DNA from: Hyphomonas sp. UBA5111
Lineage (GTDB): Bacteria > Pseudomonadota > Alphaproteobacteria > Caulobacterales > Hyphomonadaceae
Direction: 5' to 3'
DNA length: 15,788 bases
NCBI GenBank assembly: GCA_002414505.1
Contig: DHZF01000088.1
Location: 9,704 to 25,491, forward strand
Shown in pieces: positions 1 to 8,018 of this stretch. Position numbers and translations under genes: made by a program. Within the stretch, counting starts at the first letter, position 1. Each line of letters starts with the position of its first letter. Below the pieces are notes generated by a model. That model saw only the letters and a program-made list of their open reading frames with translations. It had not been told where the DNA came from and did no database searches.

Positions 1-253
1 CGCCATGTTTGCGGCCACGGCGGAGCTGCGCTGGCGCAAATCGGAGCGCTGGGGCTATGTCGCCTTTGTCGATTCCGGGTATGCGGCGGGCTCGATTGAT
101 GAAGCCTTCAGTGAGATGCGGACGTCCTTTGGCCTCGGCGTGCGGTTCTATCCGGGCTTCGGACCGGTCCGGTTTGACATCGCCACACCGCTTGACCGGC
201 GGGAGGGCGAAGACCCGGTTCAGGTCTATGTCTCCATCGGGCAGGCCTTCTGA
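1..253 (+). CDS. tamA: TamA outer-membrane barrel protein, C-terminal end (partial)
   Basis: The reading frame is open from the left edge and stops with TGA at 251-253, so only about the last 83 residues are present. They show the alternating pattern of the last strands of an Omp85/BamA-type 16-stranded barrel: a GLGVRFYPGFGPVRFDIATPL segment, then a closing strand VYVSIGQAF with the terminal phenylalanine that the BAM complex recognises in outer-membrane proteins. From this fragment alone BamA would also fit. TamA is chosen because tamB follows directly, with the stop and start sharing one base (TGATG, 251-255), a common arrangement for this pair and a sign of translational coupling. TamA works with TamB in outer-membrane protein or lipid transport to the outer membrane. 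The ATG at position 5 is internal and not the start. Confidence 0.85.
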   Translation, partial: AMFAATAELRWRKSERWGYVAFVDSGYAAGSIDEAFSEMRTSFGLGVRFYPGFGPVRFDIATPLDRREGEDPVQVYVSIGQAF

Positions 254-3200
254 TGGCAGCCCTGACTACTCTCCTCGACATGGTCCGGCGGCGACGGTGG
301 CTGATGGCCATCCTGTCAGTTCTGGTCGTGCTGGCCGTGATCCTTGTTTCCGCGCGCCTCTGGATCGCCTCGAGTGGCGGGCGCGCTTTCGTGGAATCCC
401 AAATTAATGGCCGGAAAGCCGGATCGCTGGGCACGCTGCAGATTGAAGGCCTTACCGGCGACCCGCTGGATCGTCTCGGCGCGGACCGGGTCACGCTGAC
501 CGATTCCGAAGGCGTCTGGCTGTCGGTCGAGAATGTCGATCTCGCTTGGTCGCCTGCGCGGCTGATGTCGCGAACGATCAAGCTGGATTTGGTAAGCGCT
601 GACAAGGTCGATGTCCTCCGCCGCCCTGTGACGGAGCAGGATGACAGTCCGGACTCCGGATCCTCGCGCAAATGGGCCGTCTCGCTGGACAAATTGAAAA
701 TTGCGGAATTGCTGTTGCAGGAGGGCGTGGCAGGCCCACGCGCAGCATTTGAAATCGACGGGCGCTTCCGCCTGCCAAAAGCCCGCACGTTCGATCTGGC
801 AGTCACCGCGCTCCCCTTGGAAGGTGTGGGCGACCGGGTAGACGCAACGCTGAAGCGCACCGCTTCTGGCGCGTACAGTCTTGATGCTGAAGTTGAGGCC
901 CCTGCAGGCGGCACGCTGGCGACGCTCGCCAAACTGCCCGACGGCGACAGCGCCTTGCTGACAGCGCGCGCCAGCGGCACGCTGGACAATGGCGACGGCT
1001 TTGCCGAACTGAAAATCTCCGGTGCGCCGGTTGCGGAACTGACCGGCAAGATCACGGCAGGCGACCTGCTGGCCAGCGCGAATGTCAACGCAACGCGCCT
1101 GCCCCTGTCGGACAGGATCAAGACGCTGATCGGTCCCGCCGCGAGCCTGACGCTCGACGGCGATATCCGGAAAGCGAAAATCCCGTTCAATATGTCCGGT
1201 ACGCTGGCTTCGGGCACCTTCTCCGCTAACGGCATATATCGACGCCGTGCGCAGGATTTCGACGGCCCCGTTAATCTCGACGTCAAATTCTCGGGCCTTG
1301 AGGAGTTGGCCAACCTTGACGCGGACCTCGCCTTTACCGGCACGCTTGCCGATCCGATGGCCACGCCTGCCCTGACCGGCACGGCAAAGCTGACAGCTGA
1401 CAGCACCGCCGATCTGCCTTTTGAGGCGCTTGAAGGGCCCGTGAACATCGTATCCGACAACAGGCGTATCCGTTTCGAGGGCACGCTTGCCGGAACAGGC
1501 GTCCTGTCCTCCAGCGCGACGGCGCAGCGGATTGCCGGCAAGGCCCCGAAATTTGAGCTGGCTGGAGATTACAATCGCGATACCGGTCTTGTCACGCTGG
1601 CGCCCTCCACGGCGCAACTGGCCACCGGACGGGTTGCAGCCAGCGGCACCATCGGCACCCGCGAGAAGACGCTGGACCTGCAGGCCCGCCTGCAACAGGT
1701 GTCTGGCCTGCTCGCTTCCGCCCCGCGCCTGTCTGCCACCGGCTCTGTCGGCGTAACCGGCAACTTCAAGTCGCCCCTGATTGTTGCGGATTTGACGGCT
1801 CAAGGCATTAGTGAAGTCAATTCAACACTCGCCCAGGCACTGGGAGAGTCTGCCCGCGTGCGCGCCAGCATTCAGAGAGCGGACAAGGCTTATCAGGTAC
1901 GGTCGGCCAGGATCGATGGCGACAAGCTGGAGCTGATGCTGTCCGGCAAATATGCCTCCAACGGCGCCACAACACTGACCGGCCAGTTCGAACAGAGTGC
2001 AGCTATTGAGATATCGGGCACACACCTCAATCTGAATGCGGGTACGCTCAGCCTGTCCGGCCCGAAGGGCATTCAATCCATCAAACTGACCTCGACGGGC
2101 GGCGCCCTCAGCCGCAACTCCATTGATGTCACAGCTCTCCAAACGACGGTCGACCTGAACCGGACAGATGATGGCTGGGCCGGTCCTGTCGGCCTGTCCG
2201 GTGATACGGGGAACCAGCCCGTCGAAATCACGTCGATAGCGTCCTGGGCTGATGGCGTCTTCGCCTTGCGGGATATCCGGTCCGTTTATGAGACCGCCCA
2301 GCTGTCCGGGGCCCTGATCTATGGCGGCGAGCGCGGGCTTGATCTCACCCTCAACGTCGCAGGCGAACGTTTCAATCTCGGGGCACGGCATGTTGGCGCG
2401 TTCGATGTGAAGCTGAATGTGGACCGCGCGCCGGACGCAGACATGTCCATCACCGCCTCCGGTCAGGTCCAGAATGTCTGGCTGTCCCCCTCGCTCCGTT
2501 TCGACTCGATCAACGGCCAAATCCGGAATGCGCCGGAAGGCTATAATTTCGCGGTGCAGGTAAAACGCGAACATGAAACCCGGCCGACCGCCCTCGATAT
2601 ATTGGGGGCAGCCGATTTTGCAGCGGAATATCCAAGCGGTCAGATTGAGCTGGATGGCACCTTGCTGGGAGAACAGGTCCGCTCGGTCCAGCCCATTAGC
2701 TGGCGGCTGGGTGAAACGCCCTCCATCGAAGCGAACCTCGCAATCTTTGGCGGCTCCATCGAGGCACGGATTGCCGAGCAGACCCGTACGCCCCGCATGA
2801 GTCTCACTGTAGAGAATGTCGACCTCGCGCCCGTGCTGGCTTCCGCCGGAATCGCGACGCGCCGGGTCATGGTGAATGGTGACGGCGACTTCCTGCTCTT
2901 CGGCGCCAATCCGGAAGGCCGTTTCGACATGAATGTCGAAGGGCCATTGCCGGGGCTGGAGCGGTCTCTTGCGGTCGATTTGGTCGGCCATCTGCGCAAT
3001 GGGGCGTTGGTGATAGACGGCGCAGGTGATTATGGCGAATTGCGTCTGGCGGGCTCGGCCACCTTTCCCGTCGCAGCCGAGCCCGAGGGCGTCGCCCATT
3101 TCGACATGGACCGGCCGATGCAGGGCACGGCAAATCTGAAGGGCGACTTGTCTGACCTGCGCTCCCTCGCGCTCGCCTATGGCCATGATGTTGGCGGTGT

Positions 3201-4365
3201 GATCGACGCGTCCGCCGAGCTTTCGGGAACCCTTAAGGCCCCGACTGTCCGCGCTGAAGCGGAACTGGCAGATGGCATTTATGAATTCGGCGCGACCAGT
3301 TTGAGGCTCGTGAATTTAGACTTGGAAGTCGCCTACTCCGATGCCGCCCTTCGCCTGACCGGGACCGGTGATGGCGCCGATGGCGGCACCGCCAGCGTCT
3401 CCGGCACCCTCTCGACCGATGAGACCGATTTGACCACGGAGTTCGCCGGCCTGCTGCTCTACAACCGGGACGGCGACTCGCTGCGCGCAGATGGCAAGGT
3501 CAACCTGACTGGCAACACGGACCAGCGAACAGTCTCCGGAACCGTGGACATCCAATCCGCCCGGTTCAATCTCGACAACCTTCCCTCCTCCAAGGCGCAG
3601 GCCATTGATGTGCGCTGGAAAGAGGACGGCGAAGAAGGCGCCGGACAAAGCGCTCTGAGGCAGTCTCTGTCCCTCGACCTCGACATCAATGCCGACCGGC
3701 GCGTGTTCATCGATGGGCGCGGCCTCGAAAGCGAGTGGGGTGCAGACCTGAAACTGACCGGGACCGCAGCGGATCCCCTCCTCAATGGCCAGGCCACCAT
3801 GCGTCGCGGCACGCTCGCACTAGCCGGCCGGCCATTCGTCTTCGACAAGGGGGCAGTCTATTTCGAGGGCCCCTTGCGCCGGGCCCGCCTGGATGTCGAG
3901 GCAGAGCGGAGCGTCAATGGATTTGATGCAACGGTCGCACTCACGGGGTCGCCTACCAGTCCCAGCATTGCCCTGACCAGTTCTCCTGACCTGCCAGAGG
4001 ATGAAATCCTCTCACGCCTCCTGTTCGGACGGTCATCGGTGGACCTGTCAGCCCTCGAAGCAGCCCAATTGGCCAATTCCATCGCGCGACTCAGTGGCAA
4101 CAGTTCAGGATTCGATCCGACCTCCGAGCTTCAGGCCGCACTGGGAATCGACCGTTTGTCGTTCGGCACCAATGAAGAAGGCTCCGCACAAGTAGGTGTA
4201 GGACAATACATCGCAGACGATGTATATCTTGAGTTAAACTCGGCCGGAGCCGCAGGGAGTTCCGTTGAAGTTGAGTGGGAGCCAAGACCACAGGTCTCCG
4301 TTACTTCAGAAACTACTACAGACGGCGAGGCCAAGCTCTCAATTAAGTGGAAAAAGGATTATTAA
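253..4365 (+). CDS. tamB: TamB, translocation and assembly module inner-membrane component
   Basis: A 1370-residue AsmA-like bridging protein, slightly longer than the E. coli protein (about 1260). Residues about 14-36 form one hydrophobic membrane anchor (RWLMAILSVLVVLAVILV), preceded by arginines, so the N-terminus is cytoplasmic and the rest periplasmic. The body is a long run of short, Gly/Asp/Thr-rich amphipathic beta strands (repeated SGTL, TGTAADP and similar), the beta-taco groove of this family. The last 350 or so residues are the conserved TamB domain (DUF490): FDKGAVYFEGPLRRARLDVEAE, LPEDEILSRLLFGRS, then EGSAQVGVGQYIADDVYLEL, ending KLSIKWKKDY. Known role: spans the periplasm, partners TamA, and helps move phospholipid or outer-membrane proteins. 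ATG at 253 is chosen because it overlaps the tamA stop by one base, which implies coupled translation. Long open frames on the opposite strand are by-products of its G+C-rich codons. Confidence 0.96.
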   Translation: MAALTTLLDMVRRRRWLMAILSVLVVLAVILVSARLWIASSGGRAFVESQINGRKAGSLGTLQIEGLTGDPLDRLGADRVTLTDSEGVWLSVENVDLAWSPARLMSRTIKLDLVSADKVDVLRRPVTEQDDSPDSGSSRKWAVSLDKLKIAELLLQEGVAGPRAAFEIDGRFRLPKARTFDLAVTALPLEGVGDRVDATLKRTASGAYSLDAEVEAPAGGTLATLAKLPDGDSALLTARASGTLDNGDGFAELKISGAPVAELTGKITAGDLLASANVNATRLPLSDRIKTLIGPAASLTLDGDIRKAKIPFNMSGTLASGTFSANGIYRRRAQDFDGPVNLDVKFSGLEELANLDADLAFTGTLADPMATPALTGTAKLTADSTADLPFEALEGPVNIVSDNRRIRFEGTLAGTGVLSSSATAQRIAGKAPKFELAGDYNRDTGLVTLAPSTAQLATGRVAASGTIGTREKTLDLQARLQQVSGLLASAPRLSATGSVGVTGNFKSPLIVADLTAQGISEVNSTLAQALGESARVRASIQRADKAYQVRSARIDGDKLELMLSGKYASNGATTLTGQFEQSAAIEISGTHLNLNAGTLSLSGPKGIQSIKLTSTGGALSRNSIDVTALQTTVDLNRTDDGWAGPVGLSGDTGNQPVEITSIASWADGVFALRDIRSVYETAQLSGALIYGGERGLDLTLNVAGERFNLGARHVGAFDVKLNVDRAPDADMSITASGQVQNVWLSPSLRFDSINGQIRNAPEGYNFAVQVKREHETRPTALDILGAADFAAEYPSGQIELDGTLLGEQVRSVQPISWRLGETPSIEANLAIFGGSIEARIAEQTRTPRMSLTVENVDLAPVLASAGIATRRVMVNGDGDFLLFGANPEGRFDMNVEGPLPGLERSLAVDLVGHLRNGALVIDGAGDYGELRLAGSATFPVAAEPEGVAHFDMDRPMQGTANLKGDLSDLRSLALAYGHDVGGVIDASAELSGTLKAPTVRAEAELADGIYEFGATSLRLVNLDLEVAYSDAALRLTGTGDGADGGTASVSGTLSTDETDLTTEFAGLLLYNRDGDSLRADGKVNLTGNTDQRTVSGTVDIQSARFNLDNLPSSKAQAIDVRWKEDGEEGAGQSALRQSLSLDLDINADRRVFIDGRGLESEWGADLKLTGTAADPLLNGQATMRRGTLALAGRPFVFDKGAVYFEGPLRRARLDVEAERSVNGFDATVALTGSPTSPSIALTSSPDLPEDEILSRLLFGRSSVDLSALEAAQLANSIARLSGNSSGFDPTSELQAALGIDRLSFGTNEEGSAQVGVGQYIADDVYLELNSAGAAGSSVEVEWEPRPQVSVTSETTTDGEAKLSIKWKKDY

Positions 4366-4428
4366 AAATTGCAGAGGTTTAATCCACTTCAGGTGGGATC
4401 GGGCCTTTCCTAACATGGGTTATGACAC

Positions 4429-4448
4429 AGCAGAAAGCACTGCTTTTT
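4429..4448 (+). terminator. Possible intrinsic terminator after tamB
   Basis: About 65 bases after the tamB stop, AGCAG (4429-4433) and CTGCT (4440-4444) can pair as a 5-base stem with a 6-base loop, followed directly by five T (4444-4448) and a second T-run at 4454-4458. The stem is short and only moderately G+C rich, so termination may be weak. The location between tamB and the next gene supports it. Confidence 0.4.
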
Positions 4449-4611
4449 ATGGCTTTTTCGCTGCTAGAAAACAGTCCAATATTGGAACGGTAATGAGATT
4501 GAAATGCAAATTTAGGTCTGCATTCCGTTTTCTTGGGTAGTGCTGGTCTTGCCATAACACCCTTTGCGGGAAATCTAATTACCTCTGATGGATATATGGA
4601 GCGAGCAGGTC

Positions 4612-4980
4612 ATGAAGCAATCTACTTCCAGAGCCCCTACGGCAGTCGATCAGATGGTTGGCGAAAAAATTCGAAAACTTCGCCTGGACCGCAATTTGAC
4701 CCTCGCTGAACTTGGCTCTGAGCTCGGCATCAGCCACCAGCAGCTGCAGAAGTATGAAACCGGCACGAACCGTCTGAGCGCCGGTATGCTCGCCAATGTC
4801 GCGGAAGTTCTTCGCGTCTCGATCGCCAGCCTTTTCGAAGACGAGAATGCCGAAGACGGCAAGGATACCGATCCATCGGCCAAGGTTCGCGCCGAATGCC
4901 ATTCCTGGATCGACCGCACCCCGTCCAAGGAGCGCCTCAGCCTGATGGCGAAAGTCCTGCGGGCAATGTCGAGCGACTAA
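4612..4980 (+). CDS. XRE-family helix-turn-helix regulator
   Basis: A 122-residue cytoplasmic DNA-binding protein. Residues about 15-73 are a Cro/C1-type five-helix HTH: VGEKIRKLRLDRNLTLAELG, then the recognition segment GISHQQLQKYETGTNRLS, then ANVAEVLRVSIASLFED, a standard ending for this fold. The acidic linker (EDENAEDGKDTD, about 76-87) leads to a short helical tail. HTH plus short tail resembles the small alphaproteobacterial regulators of the PraR/PhrR type, but the target cannot be told from sequence. I prefer ATG at 4612, with GGAG at 4598-4601 ten bases upstream. The in-frame ATG at 4588 would add eight residues (MDIWSEQV) and has no good ribosome-binding site. It has its own 246-base upstream gap and is convergent with the LysR gene, so it is probably monocistronic. 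No sequence link to the uronate genes. Confidence 0.9.
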   Translation: MKQSTSRAPTAVDQMVGEKIRKLRLDRNLTLAELGSELGISHQQLQKYETGTNRLSAGMLANVAEVLRVSIASLFEDENAEDGKDTDPSAKVRAECHSWIDRTPSKERLSLMAKVLRAMSSD

Positions 4981-4992
4981 GCTCGTCCCCTT

Positions 4993-5982
4993 TTACTCGC
5001 CGGCCGCCCGCGGCAAGGGGGCCATCTCCTCCGTATCGCTCTCAAGGTCCAGGCGCTGCTTGGGATGATAGAACTCGTCGGTAAACCAGGGCGAGACCTG
5101 CTTGTCGAACTGGGCCTTGATCCATTCGATCATCAAATTGCCAAGCGGTGACCGGCGCGTCTGCTCTGTATACGCCATCCAGAACTGGATCGGCGCGACT
5201 TCCGACATGTCCAGCGCGACCAGGTCTGGAAAGACATCCTGCAAATAGGTCGGCAGCAATGCGATGCCCCCGCCCTGTCGGCACAGCGCGATCATGGCGC
5301 TCGCCGAATTGGTGACGAAGGCGAAGTCGATCATCTTCTTCAGTTCGGCCGCCTTGGGGGCCCACCGCTCGACCTGCTGGACATAGGATTCATGCAGAAT
5401 GCACCGGTATTGGTGATATTCGAACAGGCTGGACGGCAAGGTCTCCTGCGCGTCCAGATACTCCTGCGATGCGAAGCCGATATAGTGAAGTGTACCCAGC
5501 TTGTGCGAGATGATTTCCGGGTCGCGCGATTCGGTAAACTGGATCGCGATGTCGGCCTCTTCATTCAGCAGGTCCGGCTCCTCTTCCTGCACGTGCATGC
5601 GGATCTGGGCCTTTGGGTGCGCTTTTTGGAACTCTGCCAGGCGCGGCGCGATCCAGTAGGGTCCGGCTCCATCGCCCGTCCCAATCGTGATTCGCCCTTC
5701 CGGCCCGTCGCTCTTGCCAATCGCCTTGCTGAAGGCTGCATTGGCCGATTCTTCCATCTGCCGCGCATAGCGCAGGACTGTCTTGCCGGTCTCCGTCAGC
5801 TCCATGCCGCGCGTTGAGCGACTGAACAGCTTGCTGCTCAGGAACTCTTCCAGTTCGTCGATCTTGCGGCTGACCGTGGGGGGAGACTCTTTCAGTCTCG
5901 CAGCGGCCCCCGTCATGCTCCCCAGCTCGGCCACCACTTTGAAAACGCGCAGTTTGTCCCAGTCGATCCGTTGGTTTGGCAT
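4993..5982 (-). CDS. LysR-family transcriptional regulator
   Basis: A 329-residue LysR-type regulator of normal length. Residues about 8-67 are the winged HTH: DWDKLRVFKVVAELGSMTGA, then ARLKESPPTVSRKIDELEEF and LFSRSTRGMELTETGKTVL. From about residue 95 comes the periplasmic-binding-protein-like effector domain (RITIGTGDGAGPYWIAPRL; GGGIALLPTYL). The start MPNQRIDWDK at 5982 is chosen because the HTH begins at the usual distance, with GGAA upstream. An in-frame start at 6105 would add a hydrophobic, non-conserved 41-residue leader. The tail after the effector domain (KQRLDLESDTEEMAPLP) is polar and not family-typical. The gene lies downstream of dctPQM on the same strand, separated by 279 bases. 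It could control the transporter or the uronate genes, but LysR genes usually sit divergent to their target, so this is only a candidate. Confidence 0.93.
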   Translation of the reverse strand: MPNQRIDWDKLRVFKVVAELGSMTGAAARLKESPPTVSRKIDELEEFLSSKLFSRSTRGMELTETGKTVLRYARQMEESANAAFSKAIGKSDGPEGRITIGTGDGAGPYWIAPRLAEFQKAHPKAQIRMHVQEEEPDLLNEEADIAIQFTESRDPEIISHKLGTLHYIGFASQEYLDAQETLPSSLFEYHQYRCILHESYVQQVERWAPKAAELKKMIDFAFVTNSASAMIALCRQGGGIALLPTYLQDVFPDLVALDMSEVAPIQFWMAYTEQTRRSPLGNLMIEWIKAQFDKQVSPWFTDEFYHPKQRLDLESDTEEMAPLPRAAGE

Positions 5983-6061
5983 GTTGGTTTCCAGAATCGA
6001 GGAAGTTGCAGGGGCGATTAGACATGGCCGCCAACCGAACAACTTGCTTAGGCAGAGAAGA

Positions 6062-6111
6062 ATTTCAGCGAATATTGGGATAAATACTATCCACCGGACA
6101 GCCATTTACAA
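6062..6111 (-). promoter_or_regulatory. Candidate promoter and LysR-type box upstream of the LysR gene
   Basis: Read on the minus strand, TTGTAA (6111-6106) and TAGTAT (6089-6084) are separated by 16 bases, each matching a sigma-70 hexamer at four of six positions, about 100 bases before the LysR start. Immediately downstream, and touching the -10, is an imperfect dyad at 6062-6085: ATTT and AAAT arms around a central AATATT. This is the A+T-rich, T-N11-A type that LysR proteins bind. Such placement would suit negative autoregulation. No consensus is known for this protein, so this is a visual match only. Confidence 0.27.
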
Positions 6112-6261
6112 TGGGGCGGCATCATTTGGCCGCGATTGTGGCCCGATCCGAGTAAAATGGCGTCACGCACAATCCGAAATCTGCGAACGGATTGGGGGGT
6201 CTTGCGACTCGCGCCAATGGACCACTGCTTCAGACCTGCTTGTCCCTTATCCGGTCTGGCG

Positions 6262-7539
6262 TCAAAACAGCCCCGGTAGCCAGAGCGTAAGTTCGGGGAT
6301 GAAGGTAATCATCAGCATGACAACGATCAGCGCTGAATAGAACGGCCATATTGTTCGCACGACATCTTCCGGTCTCGCTTTGCCGACCGCGCACCCCACG
6401 AAAAGGACTGACCCGACTGGCGGGCTGACAAGACCAATACCCAGATTGAGCAGCATGACGATGCCGAACTGGACGGGATCGACACCGGCATCCATTGCCA
6501 CGGGCAGAAGGATCGGCGTCGTGATGATGATCAGGGGCGCCATATCCATGAAGGCGCCGAGGACGAGGAGCATCAGCAGGATCAACAACAAGACGACAAC
6601 CGGGCTGTCCGAAAACGATGTGAGAGCAGCGGCAAGGGCCGAAGGGCCTTCGAGCAGCGCGAACAGCCAACCGAACATGCCCGCGGCCCCAATGATCAGC
6701 ATTACCATCGCAGTGGTCTTCACCGCACCAGAAGCCGCCTCCATGAATGTCCTGAAACCGAGCGTACGGTAAACGAAGATGCCAACGAGAATCGTATAGA
6801 TGACGGCAACTGCCGAGCTTTCCGTCGGCGTGAACACACCCAAGAGGATACCGAACACGATGATCAGCGCCGTCATGAGCCCCGGAAGCGCCCCGATAAA
6901 AGCACGAAGAAACGCACTCCAACCCGGAAACTCACCCTTTGGATAGTTGCGTTTCACCGCAACCCGCCAGGCGACAAACATCAACGCAAAACCCGCGAGC
7001 AGGCCCGGGATAATGCCCGCCAGGAACAGGTCGCCAACACTGACGCTGACAGGCGAAGCTGCAGCATAGATAATCATGTTGTGCGACGGGGGTATCAGGA
7101 TCCCGAGGATCGCAGCAGTAATGGTAACGTTCACGGCATAATCGGCATCATAGCCCTTCTCACGCATCATGGGCATCAGTGTGGACCCCATCGCGGATAC
7201 CGATGCGATGGCAGACCCGGAAACCGCGCCGAACATCATGCTGGCACCCACATCGACTTGCCCCAGTCCACCTCTCGCCCGGCCAAAAGCTCCCTCAGCA
7301 ACTTTCACCAATCGATCGGCTATGCCTGTGCGCGCCATCAGGTCGCCTGCAAATACGAAGAACGGGATTGCCATCAGCACGAAAACATTCATGCCCGCCG
7401 CCATGCGCTGCAAGGCGACGATGGTCGTGATATCCATCAACAGGAATGTCGCCAGGGAAGACGCTCCGAGTGCAAAGGCCACCGGAACGCCTATGGCCAG
7501 CAGGACAGCCAGCAGAATGAGGAGGAAGGCTAACTCCAT
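6262..7539 (-). CDS. dctM: TRAP transporter large permease subunit DctM
   Basis: A 425-residue integral membrane protein of the DctM/SiaM family, the ion-coupled transport subunit. Hydrophobic segments run the whole length (about 12, plus re-entrant loops). Family hallmarks are visible: SAMGSTLMPMMREKGY followed by TITAAILGILIPPSHNMIIYA in the first half, and GAFMDMAPLIIITTPILLPV with NLGIGLVSPPVGSVLFV in the second. The ATG at 7539 overlaps the end of dctQ by 10 bases, and a strong ribosome-binding site (AAGGAGG, 7556-7550 on the minus strand) lies within dctQ. It is the last gene of the dctP-dctQ-dctM unit. A uronate substrate is inferred from the divergent uxaC-manD-kdgK operon; DctM sequence itself does not reveal specificity. 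After its stop, CAGACC/GGTCTG (6231-6258) can pair, but without a T-run. Confidence 0.95.
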   Translation of the reverse strand: MELAFLLILLAVLLAIGVPVAFALGASSLATFLLMDITTIVALQRMAAGMNVFVLMAIPFFVFAGDLMARTGIADRLVKVAEGAFGRARGGLGQVDVGASMMFGAVSGSAIASVSAMGSTLMPMMREKGYDADYAVNVTITAAILGILIPPSHNMIIYAAASPVSVSVGDLFLAGIIPGLLAGFALMFVAWRVAVKRNYPKGEFPGWSAFLRAFIGALPGLMTALIIVFGILLGVFTPTESSAVAVIYTILVGIFVYRTLGFRTFMEAASGAVKTTAMVMLIIGAAGMFGWLFALLEGPSALAAALTSFSDSPVVVLLLILLMLLVLGAFMDMAPLIIITTPILLPVAMDAGVDPVQFGIVMLLNLGIGLVSPPVGSVLFVGCAVGKARPEDVVRTIWPFYSALIVVMLMITFIPELTLWLPGLF

Positions 7540-8018
7540 AGCGGTTCGACCTCCTTGCCCTGCAACTCGGCCAGGACATGCTCAAATGAAAACAGAACGA
7601 TCAGGACGCCACACCCAGCGATAGGCAAATAGGCAAGGCCGCGAGGCAATCCGAGCGTCGGAATTCGGTGGTGCCACGTCGCAGCAACAAGCTCTGCTCC
7701 CCCCCACGCCATGAACATGCCGAAAACGAGAACGATCAAATGACAGACTATCTTCAGCCACTTGCGTGGGCTGCCTTTCAGGCTGTCCTGCACGAGCGAA
7801 AGCCGGATGTGAAACCCTTCCCTGACGCCGGCAGCGGCCGCAAACAGGATGAACCAGAGCATCAGTAGAAGCGAGGCCTGCTCCGTCCAGCTGGGAGCGG
7901 CGTTAAGGACGTAACGCGCAAACACCTGCCAGCCGATAATAAGGGTCATGCCGACCAATCCCAGAGCTGACGCGTACAGCGCCGCCCGGCTGAGGAACCG
8001 GGAAATAGTATCTATCAT
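7530..8018 (-). CDS. dctQ: TRAP transporter small permease subunit DctQ
   Basis: A 162-residue DctQ/SiaQ-family membrane protein with four hydrophobic segments (about residues 12-32, 46-64, 85-105 and 126-146). Diagnostic residues are WQVFARYVLNAAPSWTEQAS and the following segment ending in VREGFHIRLSLV, the region of DctQ that contacts DctM. Known role: required partner of DctM, stabilising it in the inner membrane. Start ATG at 8018 shares four bases with the dctP stop (ATGA, 8015-8018), and its own stop lies ten bases inside dctM, so all three transporter genes are translationally coupled. Nothing is missing or unusual in it. Confidence 0.93.
   Translation of the reverse strand: MIDTISRFLSRAALYASALGLVGMTLIIGWQVFARYVLNAAPSWTEQASLLLMLWFILFAAAAGVREGFHIRLSLVQDSLKGSPRKWLKIVCHLIVLVFGMFMAWGGAELVAATWHHRIPTLGLPRGLAYLPIAGCGVLIVLFSFEHVLAELQGKEVEPLWS

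Noticed and set aside
108..3186. Long open frames on the minus strand within tamB (for example 108-1541, 316-1803 and 1822-3186)
   Set aside because: They are antisense to a clear TamB, have Arg/Ser/Ala-rich low-complexity translations with no recognisable domain, and no credible start context. They follow from G+C-rich codon usage.
4366..4611. Small gene or RNA in the tamB-XRE gap
   Set aside because: Frames across it have no recognisable motif or good ribosome-binding site. Only the possible terminator at 4429-4448 could be supported; a TTGCCA at 4549-4554 lacks a convincing -10.
5983..6105. N-terminal extension of the LysR protein starting at 6105
   Set aside because: It would put a hydrophobic 41-residue segment before the HTH, which is not found in the family. 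MPNQRIDW at 5982 gives the usual HTH position and has a GGAA upstream.
6231..6258. CAGACC/GGTCTG inverted repeat just after dctM as a terminator
   Set aside because: Six-base stem with a 16-base loop and no T-run on the minus strand; too weak to call.
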